Below are positions 1-6,548 of a stretch of DNA of 17,111 nt, one piece after another. Source of the DNA: UBA7803 sp041608775 (lineage in GTDB: Bacteria > Pseudomonadota > Gammaproteobacteria > Pseudomonadales > Azotimanducaceae); the NCBI GenBank assembly GCA_041608775.1, contig JBFISC010000051.1, forward strand, positions 1-17,111. The letters run 5' to 3'. The translations under genes were made by a program, and so were the position numbers. Position 1 is the stretch's first letter. The number at the start of each line of letters is the position of its first letter. The notes under the pieces were generated by a model, which was not told the DNA's origin, did not search any database, and saw nothing but the letters and a program-made list of their open reading frames with translations.

Positions 1-59
1 ATCTGGCCGCCGCCGCCCGGCAAGCGATGTGGACCCCGGACTATCCCGTGTTCCTTTGA
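1..59 (+). CDS. C-terminal end of an unidentified upstream CDS (partial)
   Basis: An open frame enters from the left edge and stops at TGA 57-59. Its last 18 codons give an alanine-rich helix followed by a tail with the pattern M-W-T-P-D-Y-P. The stop lies 19 bases before the next start, and no other frame here looks coding. A W-x-P-x-Y tail is reminiscent of some NAD-dependent malic enzymes, but that is recollection only, and 18 residues are too few for a family call. The stretch could also be non-coding. Confidence 0.3.
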   Translation, partial: LAAAARQAMWTPDYPVFL

Positions 60-78
60 GCCGCTAGGATTCCCCGCC

Positions 79-900
79 ATGTTCAGCCCGAAACCCGCTG
101 CCATGGTTTACCTCAAGCTTGCCGCGCTGACCGTTGCCGCCGCGCTGCTGTACGCCTGCGCGACTTCCCCGCTCGGCCGCAGCCAGCTGATCCTGTTTCC
201 GGATGCGGAGATGAACCAGATGGGGGCCGCCGCGTTCCAGGACATCAAGGCGAAGGCCCGGGTGGCCGCCGGGGCCGAGGTCAACGGCTATGTCACCTGT
301 GTTTCCGAGCACATCATCCGGGCGCTGCCGAACGGCCAGCCTTCGGAGTGGGAGATCCGGGTCTTCGACGACGAGCAGGCCAACGCCTTCGCGCTGCCGG
401 GCAAGAAGATCGGCGTGTACACGGGGCTGCTGGACGTGGCGGAGAATCAGGGGCAGCTGGCTACGGTGATCGGCCACGAGGTGGCCCACGTGCTGGCCAA
501 CCATTCCAACGAAAGGGTCTCCACCAACTTCGTCACCCAGACCGGGCTGCAGCTGGCCCAGGTGGCTGCTGGAGCCAACTCACCCATGAAGCAGCAGCTC
601 TTCGGTCTGCTCGGGGTCGGTGCCCAGTACGGCGTGCTGTTGCCGTTCAACCGTGCCCAGGAGGCCGAGGCCGATCTGGTGGGTCTGGAGCTGATGGCCG
701 AGGCCGGCTTCGATCCCCGGGAAAGCGTCAGGCTCTGGCAGAACATGCAGGCGGCGGCCGGTGGCTCCGGGCCGCCGGAGTTCATGTCCACCCACCCATC
801 GAGCCAGACCCGCATCAGCGAGCTGAACCGGCGCATGAGCGGGTTTCTCCAGATCTCCTCCCGGGCACGGTCGGCGGGTCGCAACCCCGACTGCCGCTGA
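79..900 (+). CDS. M48 family metallopeptidase, probable lipoprotein (LoiP/BepA-like)
   Basis: This is a zinc-dependent periplasmic peptidase of family M48, 273 residues long. The catalytic HExxH motif is visible as HEVAH at residues 133-137, and an E-A-E-A-D motif at 195-199 supplies the expected glutamate ligand. An H-P-S-S motif near residue 238 matches the conserved histidine seen late in BepA/LoiP-type enzymes. The N-terminus has a hydrophobic stretch ending in L-Y-A-C (Cys27), an acceptable though imperfect lipobox, so the protein is probably lipid-anchored. Alanine after the Cys would favour outer-membrane sorting. The mature start with G-R-S-Q-L-I-L is typical of a widespread lipoprotein clade of M48. 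I prefer ATG 79 because an AGGA lies 9 bases upstream; ATG 103 (Met9) is possible but has no Shine-Dalgarno sequence. Family members degrade misfolded or stalled outer-membrane proteins, which is a likely role here, though the substrate is inferred. Confidence 0.9.
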   Translation: MFSPKPAAMVYLKLAALTVAAALLYACATSPLGRSQLILFPDAEMNQMGAAAFQDIKAKARVAAGAEVNGYVTCVSEHIIRALPNGQPSEWEIRVFDDEQANAFALPGKKIGVYTGLLDVAENQGQLATVIGHEVAHVLANHSNERVSTNFVTQTGLQLAQVAAGANSPMKQQLFGLLGVGAQYGVLLPFNRAQEAEADLVGLELMAEAGFDPRESVRLWQNMQAAAGGSGPPEFMSTHPSSQTRISELNRRMSGFLQISSRARSAGRNPDCR

Positions 901-964
901 GCCCCGGGGATACAGGTACACTGACCGGCATGGCGAGCGTCCGAACCCGTAGGGGTGTGTCCCC

Positions 965-1591
965 ATGATTTCCGCCGCCGACGCGCTGCGCCGGCTCCAG
1001 GACGGCAACCGGCGCTTCGTCGCCGGCGAGCTGTCCAGCGACGCCCTCGCGAGCCCGGCGCGGCGCAACGCCGTGGTCGAGGACCAGCGGCCGTTCGCCA
1101 TCGTCCTCGGCTGCTCGGATTCCCGGGTACCGGCGGAAATCGTGTTCGATCAGGGGCTCGGCGATCTGTTCGTGATCCGGGTGGCGGGCAACGTGGTGGC
1201 ACCGTCGCAGATCGGCAGCGTCGAGTTCGCGGCGGAGTGGTTCGGTACCAGGCTGGTCGTGGTGCTGGGGCATTCACGGTGCGGCGCGGTGCAGGCGACG
1301 CTGGATGCGCTCACCGGGCGCTCCCAGCATCCGTCGCGCAATCTTCGCTCCATCGTCGATCGGGTGCGTCCGTCCGTGGAGCCGCTGCTCGAGGCATACG
1401 GCGACCGCGATCCGGAGAAGCTCGTCGACCGGGCGGTTCGAGCCAATGTGCGCGCGTCGACCAACCAGCTGCGGCACGGGTCAGAGGTGCTCGAGCAGCT
1501 GATTTCCCAGGGCGAGCTGATGATCGTCGGGGCCGAGTACTCGTTGGACACCGGGGAGGTGGATTTCTTCGAGGGCGTCGCGGAGATCTGA
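965..1591 (+). CDS. Beta-class carbonic anhydrase
   Basis: This enzyme interconverts CO2 and bicarbonate using a zinc ion in the cytoplasm. The beta-class zinc site is complete: Cys50 and Asp52 lie in the C-S-D-S-R motif (Asp52-Arg54 is the conserved dyad), and His103 and Cys106 lie in H-S-R-C-G. The N-terminal A-L-x-x-L-x-x-G-N-x-R-F is also characteristic of bacterial beta-CAs. At 208 residues it is of normal or slightly short length, and no signal peptide is seen. The start is ATG 965 with AGGGG at 951-955, 9 bases upstream. It lies 64 bases after the M48 gene and 39 bases before a small membrane protein, so the latter may be co-transcribed. A hydrophobic C-terminal D-T-G-x-V-x-F-F ends the fold as expected. 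Confidence 0.93.
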   Translation: MISAADALRRLQDGNRRFVAGELSSDALASPARRNAVVEDQRPFAIVLGCSDSRVPAEIVFDQGLGDLFVIRVAGNVVAPSQIGSVEFAAEWFGTRLVVVLGHSRCGAVQATLDALTGRSQHPSRNLRSIVDRVRPSVEPLLEAYGDRDPEKLVDRAVRANVRASTNQLRHGSEVLEQLISQGELMIVGAEYSLDTGEVDFFEGVAEI

Positions 1592-1630
1592 GCCCGCGGT
1601 CTGCTCCGTTCGCAGGTTTTGGGGGGCGCA

Positions 1631-2113
1631 ATGCCACAGACTCTGATCGGCACCGGCGGTTTTCTCTGCGCGGTGCTGTGGATGGACCTCATGTTCGATG
1701 TCCAGGTATGGGGCGAGTCCGGGGTGCTGGCGCCGGAGGTGCTGGCATCCGTGGCCGGTTACTACCGCCGCGTCACCACCGATGCCGACCCCATGGGCAA
1801 CGTCGTGAGCCTGATGATGCTGATCACCGTTCTGGGCACCGTGGTGCAGCTTGCCCGAACCGTGCTGCCGCTGTGGCTGCGGGTCGCCGCGCTGGTGAGC
1901 GCGACGGCGCCGGCGCTGGCCGCCATCGGTTTCATCGTGCCCACGGCCGTGCGCCTCGGCCAGCAGGCCGACCCGCCGGAGGTGCAAAGCGAGCTCGCGC
2001 GCGCGATCCTGACGGGCCATGTCTGGTGCCTCGTATTCATGCTGATCTTTCTGCTGCTGCAGATCGTTGCGGTGCAGCGGTTGCTGGGTGCCGCCGTCGG
2101 GCGCCGTCGATGA
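1631..2113 (+). CDS. Unknown four-helix integral membrane protein
   Basis: I do not recognise this 160-residue protein. It has about four hydrophobic segments, roughly residues 3-20, 54-75, 80-106 and 126-150, and an Arg-rich C-terminus (G-R-R-R) that probably faces the cytoplasm. A loop between helices 1 and 2 carries a striking polar and aromatic motif, W-M-D-L-M-F-D near residues 17-23 and Y-Y-R-R-V-T-T-D-A-D around 41-50, with charged or polar residues that could form a site. The frame is open from TTG 1619, but ATG 1631 is better because GGGGGGC directly precedes it at a usable distance. It follows the carbonic anhydrase by 39 bases on the same strand. The layout is loosely like small DUF1772-type four-helix proteins, but this is a guess on topology alone. 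Confidence 0.75.
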   Translation: MPQTLIGTGGFLCAVLWMDLMFDVQVWGESGVLAPEVLASVAGYYRRVTTDADPMGNVVSLMMLITVLGTVVQLARTVLPLWLRVAALVSATAPALAAIGFIVPTAVRLGQQADPPEVQSELARAILTGHVWCLVFMLIFLLLQIVAVQRLLGAAVGRRR

Positions 2114-2176
2114 CCCGGGAGTCGGGCCATCGGCAACGCTGAGCTGACCGGCGAGGCGGGGTACGCCGACGTCCTG

Positions 2177-3400
2177 GTGGCCGGGGCCGGGGTGGTGGGG
2201 GTTGCCTGTGCCCGGGCCCTGCAGCGCGCGGGACTCTCGGTTGCGATCGCCGACTCGAATCCGCCCGGCAGCGGCTGCTCCCACGGCAACGCCGGCGTGA
2301 TCGCCACGGATCACGTGCTGCCCCTGGCCCGGCCCGAGATCCTGAGGCGGGTGCCCGCGATGCTGCTCAACCGTGACGGCCCGCTGTACCTGAAGCCGGC
2401 GCGGATCCCCGCGCTGGTGCCGTGGTTCGCGCGCTTCGCCCTGGCCTGCCGGTGGGACCGGGTGGCGCACGGCTCGAGCGCGATCGCCGCGCTCACCGGT
2501 CCGGCCCTCGGCGCCTGGGAGGCCGAGCTCGCCGCCAGCGGCGCGCACGATCTGCTCCAGGCCCGGGGCATGTACGCGGTCTATGCCGACGCCGGCGCCT
2601 TCGACCGGGACGCGCGGGAACGCAACCTAGCCCGCTCGCTGGGCGTGGACTGGGAGATTCTCGATGGCGCCGAGTTGCGCCGGCGGGAACCCGCGCTGAG
2701 CGAGCGGCTGCGACACGGTGTTTTCTATCCGGGCGTTGCTCACGTGCTCGACCCGCGCGCCGTGGTGGAACGCCTGGCGGCGGCGTTCGAACGCGCCGGC
2801 GGCCTGCTGGTGCCCGAGCCGGTCACCGCGATACGCGCGGAGCCTCACCAGCTGGTGGTGATGCTGGCGGCCCGGCGGCTGCGGGCCCGCTACCTGGTGG
2901 TCGCGGCCGGCCTGGGCTCTGCCGCGCTGTGCAGGCTGCTCGGCGTGCGGGTACCCCTGGTTGCCGAGATGGGATACCACCTGGTGCTGCCGGAGCGGGC
3001 GCCGCGGCTGCGCTCGCCGGTAGCGGCTGCCGAGCATGGCTTCATCGTCACGCCCATGTCGGGCGCGCTGCGGGTCGCGGGCACGGTCGAGTTCTCGCGC
3101 CGGGAGGAGGACCCGAACTGGCACCGCGCGGAACTGCTCGGCAGGCACGCGGCGCAGCTGTTCCGCGAGCCACTGCCCACCGCCACGGAACGCTGGCGCG
3201 GTTCCCGACCCAGCCTGCCGGACTTCCTTCCCGTCATCGGGCCGCTGCCCGGACACCCGCGGGTTCTGGCCGCGTTCGGCCATCAGCACATCGGCCTGAC
3301 CACGGCGGCGGTGACCGGGGCGATGGTGAGCAACCTCGTCCAGGGCCGTCCGGCCGACCCGGACGTGACCCCGTTTCTGGCGCACCGATTCGCCAGCTGA
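2177..3400 (+). CDS. FAD-dependent D-amino-acid dehydrogenase-like oxidoreductase (DadA/DAO family)
   Basis: This flavoenzyme of the DAO superfamily probably oxidises an amino acid or amine to its imino or keto product. The N-terminal Rossmann motif G-A-G-V-V-G is followed by A-x-A-L-x-x-A-G-x-x-V and an acidic end of strand 2 (I-A-D), as expected for FAD binding. The S-H-G-N-A-G-V-I-A segment near residues 35-43 matches DadA-type proteins. The C-terminal P-V-I-G-P-L-P (352-358), F-G-H-Q-H-I-G-L-T and V-T-G signature is the closing FAD-binding part. The length of 407 is close to the usual 410-430. The start is uncertain: GTG 2177 begins inside the first beta strand, because the in-frame codons before it (D-V-L) belong to the fold. 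No ATG or GTG lies between the stop at 2111-2113 and 2177; CTG 2144 and CTG 2174 are the alternatives. The exact substrate (D-amino acid, glycine or other amine) is unknown. Confidence 0.85.
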   Translation: MAGAGVVGVACARALQRAGLSVAIADSNPPGSGCSHGNAGVIATDHVLPLARPEILRRVPAMLLNRDGPLYLKPARIPALVPWFARFALACRWDRVAHGSSAIAALTGPALGAWEAELAASGAHDLLQARGMYAVYADAGAFDRDARERNLARSLGVDWEILDGAELRRREPALSERLRHGVFYPGVAHVLDPRAVVERLAAAFERAGGLLVPEPVTAIRAEPHQLVVMLAARRLRARYLVVAAGLGSAALCRLLGVRVPLVAEMGYHLVLPERAPRLRSPVAAAEHGFIVTPMSGALRVAGTVEFSRREEDPNWHRAELLGRHAAQLFREPLPTATERWRGSRPSLPDFLPVIGPLPGHPRVLAAFGHQHIGLTTAAVTGAMVSNLVQGRPADPDVTPFLAHRFAS

Positions 3401-3431
3401 GCCCCGTTGCGCCGGCTGGCGATCGCCCCGG

Positions 3432-3481
3432 GGTCGATTTGGCCTCCCGGGATCTGCACAATGCCGGGTCTCAAATCGACC
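3432..3481 (+). promoter_or_regulatory. Perfect 10-bp inverted repeat ahead of metY (possible operator or leader hairpin)
   Basis: GGTCGATTTG at 3432-3441 is the exact reverse complement of CAAATCGACC at 3472-3481. Inside it a second short dyad pairs CCCGG (3446-3450) with CCGGG (3464-3468). The second arm ends 17 bases before the metY ATG at 3499 and just before a GGAG at 3485-3488. The element could be a protein-binding dyad, a leader hairpin affecting ribosome access, or a transcription stop after the upstream gene, although no T-tract follows. A weak -10-like CACAAT (3457-3462) lies in the loop. I recognise no known riboswitch or MetJ/MetR box. Confidence 0.4.
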
Positions 3482-3498
3482 ATCGGAGCCCCGCAGGC

Positions 3499-4770
3499 AT
3501 GAAGGACGAAACCCTGGCCATCCACGCCGGCTATCAAACCGATCCGACCACCAAGGCGGTGGCGGCGCCCATCTACCAGACCGTGGCCTACGAGTTCGAC
3601 GACGCGCAGCACGGGGCGGATCTGTTCAACCTGGCGGTGCCGGGCAACATCTACACCCGGATCATGAACCCGACCTGCGATGTGCTGGAACAGCGGGTGG
3701 CCGCGCTGGAGCACGGCATCGGCGCGCTGGCGCTGTCCGCGGGCAGCGCGGCGATCAACTACTCCATCCTCAATCTCGCGGAGTCCGGCGACAACATCGT
3801 CACCGTGCCTCAGCTCTACGGCGGCACCTACACGCTGTTTGCGCACATGCTGCCGCGTCAGGGCATCGAGGTGCGGTTTGCCGACAGCGACGCCCCGGCG
3901 GATCTCGAGAAGCTGATCGACGCCCGTACCAAGGCGGTGTTCTTCGAATCCATCGGCAACCCGGCGGGCAACATCGTCGATGTGGCCGCGGTCGCGGCCA
4001 TGGCGCGCCGTCACGGGGTGGTGTCGATCTGCGACAACACCGTGGCGACCCCGGCGCTGCTGAAGCCCATCGACCACGGCGTTGACGTGGTGGTGCATTC
4101 CCTCACCAAGTACATGGGCGGCCATGGCACCACCCTCGGCGGCCTCATCGTCGACTCCGGGAAGTTTCCGTGGACGGAACAGGCCGAGCGTTACCGGACC
4201 ATCAACCAGCCGGAGCCTTCCTACCATGGGGTGATCTATCCGGAAGCCATGGGTGCGGCCGCGTACATCGCCCGGGCGCGCACGGTGCCGCTGCGCAACA
4301 CCGGCTCGGCGCTGTCGCCGTTCAACGCCTTCTTGCTGCTGCAAGGCATCGAAACCCTGACGCTGCGGATGGAACGCCACTGCGACAACGCGCTGGCGGT
4401 CGCCCAGCACCTGCAGCGGCACCCCAAGGTCGATTGGGTCAGCTTTGCCGGGCTTCCGGAAGATCCCCACCATGAGCTGGCGCAGAAGTACATGAACGGA
4501 CGGGCGGCGAGCATCATGACCTTCGGGGTCAAAGGCGGGTTCGACGCCGGCGTGAAGTTCTACGACGCCCTGAAGTTGTTCAAGCGGCTGGTGAACATCG
4601 GCGATGCGAAGTCGCTCGCCTGCCATCCGGCGTCGACGACCCATCGACAGCTCACCGAGGACGAGCAGCGGCGGGTCGGCGTGGCGCCGGAAGCGATCCG
4701 CCTGTCGGTGGGAATCGAGGCTATCGAGGATATTCTCGAGGATCTGGATCAGGCCCTCGCCGCGGTCTGA
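3499..4770 (+). CDS. metY: O-acetylhomoserine aminocarboxypropyltransferase (sulfhydrylase), PLP-dependent
   Basis: This Cys/Met-metabolism PLP enzyme makes homocysteine from O-acetylhomoserine and sulfide in the direct-sulfhydrylation route to methionine. At 423 residues it has the standard MetY length. The N-terminal I-H-A-G-Y and A-V-A-A-P-I-Y-Q-T-V-A-Y segments, then N-I-Y-T-R-I-M-N-P-T with its Tyr/Arg contact to the neighbouring subunit's PLP phosphate, are characteristic. The PLP lysine is Lys204 in S-L-T-K-Y-M-G-G-H-G, preceded by the D-N-T-V-A-T-P motif whose Asp contacts the pyridine nitrogen. The long insertion typical of MetY rather than MetB/MetC is present around residues 220-290. 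The start is ATG 3499 with a GGAG at 3485-3488. It stands 98 bases after the DadA-like gene, so it is probably transcribed separately; the inverted repeat in that gap is described in its own entry. O-succinylhomoserine use cannot be excluded from sequence. Confidence 0.92.
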   Translation: MKDETLAIHAGYQTDPTTKAVAAPIYQTVAYEFDDAQHGADLFNLAVPGNIYTRIMNPTCDVLEQRVAALEHGIGALALSAGSAAINYSILNLAESGDNIVTVPQLYGGTYTLFAHMLPRQGIEVRFADSDAPADLEKLIDARTKAVFFESIGNPAGNIVDVAAVAAMARRHGVVSICDNTVATPALLKPIDHGVDVVVHSLTKYMGGHGTTLGGLIVDSGKFPWTEQAERYRTINQPEPSYHGVIYPEAMGAAAYIARARTVPLRNTGSALSPFNAFLLLQGIETLTLRMERHCDNALAVAQHLQRHPKVDWVSFAGLPEDPHHELAQKYMNGRAASIMTFGVKGGFDAGVKFYDALKLFKRLVNIGDAKSLACHPASTTHRQLTEDEQRRVGVAPEAIRLSVGIEAIEDILEDLDQALAAV

Positions 4771-4781
4771 ACCGCTGCGCT

Positions 4782-4799
4782 GGCGCGCCGGCTCGCGCC
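4782..4799 (+). terminator. GC-rich hairpin after metY (possible terminator)
   Basis: GGCGCG at 4782-4787 pairs exactly with CGCGCC at 4794-4799 around a 6-base loop, 11 bases after the metY stop. There is no T-tract downstream, so this is not a classic intrinsic terminator. It may be a 3' stabilising hairpin or chance pairing in GC-rich DNA. Confidence 0.25.
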
Positions 4800-4839
4800 T
4801 GAGATAGCCTTGGCGACCTCGCAAGCCTGAGGAGCCGTC

Positions 4840-5547
4840 GTGAACACGGTCACTGCCGCCCTGCTGGGGATCCTCGTCGCCGTCGGCCTCGGCGTCGCCG
4901 GCTTCTTCGTCGGCGACGGTTTCTACGCGGCGAGGGCGCTGGAACGTACGGTCGAGGTCAAAGGGCTGGCGGAACGTGAAGTGCCGGCCGACACTGCCAT
5001 CTGGCCGCTGCAGTTCGTGGTCGCGGGCAACGAGCTGGAGCCGTTGCTGGCGCAGCTCGAACAGCAGGGCGAGCAGGTCCGCGCGTTTTTGACCCTGCGC
5101 GGGTTCGGTGAGAACGAGATCAGCATGAGCGCGCCGAACATCATCGACCGGCTGGCCCAGGGCTATGGCGATCCCAACGTGAAGCTGCGCTACTCCGTGT
5201 CTCAGGTCGCCACGGTGTTCACCTCGGACATCGAGGCCGTGCGCGGTGCGGGCGGCGAGCTGCTGGAGCTGGGCAAAGCAGGCATCGTGCTCAACCAGGA
5301 CAACTACGAGCTCCGCACCCAGTACCTGTTCAACGGCCTGAACGCGATCAAACCGGAGATGATCGAGGAAGCCACCCGCAACGCCCGCGAGGTGGCGGAG
5401 AAGTTCGCTGCCGATTCCGCCAGCCGGCTGGGCAAGATCCGCTCCGCCCGCCAGGGTCAGTTCAGCATCTCCGACCGCGACAGCAACAATCCGCACGTGA
5501 AGAACGTGCGGGTCGTGTCCACCCTCGAGTACTACCTGGTGGACTAG
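4840..5547 (+). CDS. SIMPL-domain (DUF541) membrane-anchored periplasmic protein
   Basis: The protein has 235 residues. An N-terminal hydrophobic helix (about residues 5-27) without a convincing cleavage site suggests an inner-membrane anchor or uncleaved signal. After it comes a SIMPL/DUF541 domain, recognisable from the opening V-E-V-K-G-L-A-E-R-E-V-P-A-D and the pattern of predicted strands and helices. It also has a late helix (A-R-E-V-A-E-K-F-A) followed by L-G-K-I-R and the closing strand V-S-T-L-E-Y-Y-L. Known relatives include E. coli YggE; the domain's molecular role is poorly defined and is linked to envelope or oxidative stress. The start is GTG 4840, strongly supported by TGAGGAG at 4828-4834, 5 bases upstream. 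The hydrolase gene begins 11 bases after the stop, so the two are almost certainly co-transcribed. Confidence 0.88.
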   Translation: MNTVTAALLGILVAVGLGVAGFFVGDGFYAARALERTVEVKGLAEREVPADTAIWPLQFVVAGNELEPLLAQLEQQGEQVRAFLTLRGFGENEISMSAPNIIDRLAQGYGDPNVKLRYSVSQVATVFTSDIEAVRGAGGELLELGKAGIVLNQDNYELRTQYLFNGLNAIKPEMIEEATRNAREVAEKFAADSASRLGKIRSARQGQFSISDRDSNNPHVKNVRVVSTLEYYLVD

Positions 5548-5558
5548 GGCAGGCGCCG

Positions 5559-6518
5559 ATGGACTTCCGCCCGCCGCGGCTGCTGCGCTCACCGCACCTG
5601 CAGACCCTGCTGTCCAGCCGGCTGGTTCGCGGCCGGGACGGGGTCGGCATGGAACTGGTCGAACGTGCCGAGCCTGTGACCATCCCCTGCCGCGATGGCG
5701 TGCGGCTGCAGGCGCTGGTGAACCCCGTACCCGGCGCCCCCCTGGTGGTGCTGATCCACGGCTGGCTCGGGCGCGCTGACTCCCCTTACCTGCGGCGCGC
5801 CTCGACTGCACTCTACCGAGACGGTTTCGGGGTCGCCCGCCTGCACCTGAGGGACCACGGCGACTCGGCGCACCTGAACGAAGAGATGTTCAACGCGGCG
5901 CGCATCGGCGAGGTGGTGGATGCCGCCAACTGGCTGCTGCACCGCTACGGCGAGGGTAACGGCAGTCTCATGGGGTTTTCCCTCGGCGGTAACTTCGTGC
6001 TGCGGCTGGCCTGCCACGCCGAGACCTCGACCGGGTTTCGTTCCGCGCTGGCGGTGTGCCCGGTGCTCGATCCCGCCGCCGCGGTGTCCGAGCTCGACCG
6101 GGGCCCGGCGGTGTATCGACACTACTTCCTGCGCAAGTGGCGGCGGGCGTTGGCGGAAAAGGAAGCCGCGTTCCCCGGCCGCTACGACTTCTCCGCGGCG
6201 CGCCGCCTGGCGCACGTGAGCACGCTCACCGATTACTTCGTAGCCCGGCACACACCGTATCTTGATGCCGCCGAGTACTACGGGCACTACACGCTGACCC
6301 GCGAGCTGTCCAGCTCGCTGCGTCTGCCGGTGCGCATTCTCGCTACCGAGGACGATCCGGTGGTGCCGGCGGCCCATGCCCGTGCGCTGCTGGACGGCGA
6401 CGGTGCCGATATCGTGACGATCACGCCGCACGGTGGGCACTGCGGCTTCATCCAGGACTTCCGCCTGTCATCCGCGCTGGACGCGTACGCCGTGGGCTAC
6501 TTCGCGGCCGCCCACTGA
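5559..6518 (+). CDS. YheT-type alpha/beta hydrolase
   Basis: This 319-residue alpha/beta hydrolase has the N-terminal signature of the YheT/AbhD family (F-R-P-P-R-L-L-R-S-P-H-L-Q-T-L). The oxyanion-hole region is V-L-I-H-G-W-L-G. The nucleophile elbow is G-F-S-L-G-G with Ser141, the acid lies in E-D-D-P-V-V-P (Asp265/266), and the histidine is His294 in H-G-G-H-C-G-F, so the triad is complete. No signal peptide is seen, so it is probably cytoplasmic or membrane-associated. Family members are esterases with ill-defined natural substrates. The ATG at 5559 has AGG 5551-5553 at good spacing and follows the SIMPL gene by 11 bases, indicating one transcript. It ends convergently against the molybdoenzyme genes. 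Confidence 0.9.
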   Translation: MDFRPPRLLRSPHLQTLLSSRLVRGRDGVGMELVERAEPVTIPCRDGVRLQALVNPVPGAPLVVLIHGWLGRADSPYLRRASTALYRDGFGVARLHLRDHGDSAHLNEEMFNAARIGEVVDAANWLLHRYGEGNGSLMGFSLGGNFVLRLACHAETSTGFRSALAVCPVLDPAAAVSELDRGPAVYRHYFLRKWRRALAEKEAAFPGRYDFSAARRLAHVSTLTDYFVARHTPYLDAAEYYGHYTLTRELSSSLRLPVRILATEDDPVVPAAHARALLDGDGADIVTITPHGGHCGFIQDFRLSSALDAYAVGYFAAAH

Positions 6519-6545
6519 TGCCGCCCCGCCCTCGGCGGCGCGGCA
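6519..6545. terminator. GC-rich dyad between convergent genes (possible bidirectional terminator)
   Basis: In the 30-base gap between two converging stops, TGCCGC (6519-6524) matches GCGGCA (6540-6545) as an inverted repeat, and GCCGCC (6520-6525) can alternatively pair with GGCGGC (6534-6539) around an 8-base loop. The position is right for a shared terminator, but there is no T-tract on either strand, so confidence is low. Confidence 0.35.
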
Positions 6546-6548
6546 GGG

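Noticed and set aside
930..968. 12-codon mini-ORF whose stop overlaps the carbonic anhydrase ATG (ATGA)
   Set aside because: It has no good ribosome-binding site, and its peptide (Arg-rich) shows no attenuator-like codon run; the overlap is probably accidental.
955..2142. 395-codon + frame covering the carbonic anhydrase and the membrane protein
   Set aside because: Arg/Gly-rich out-of-frame reading; both underlying genes are better supported in their own frames.
2422..3498. Extension of the metY frame far upstream to give a 782-residue protein
   Set aside because: The part before ATG 3499 is an Arg/Gly/Ala-rich shadow of the DadA-like gene; the MetY family begins at the M-K-D-E-T-L-A-I-H-A-G start.
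3283..5811. 842-codon open frame on the - strand opposite metY, the SIMPL gene and flanks
   Set aside because: Its translation is rich in Arg, Gly and His without any recognisable domain, and it is antisense to three genes with clear motifs. It is a by-product of the GC-rich third codon positions.
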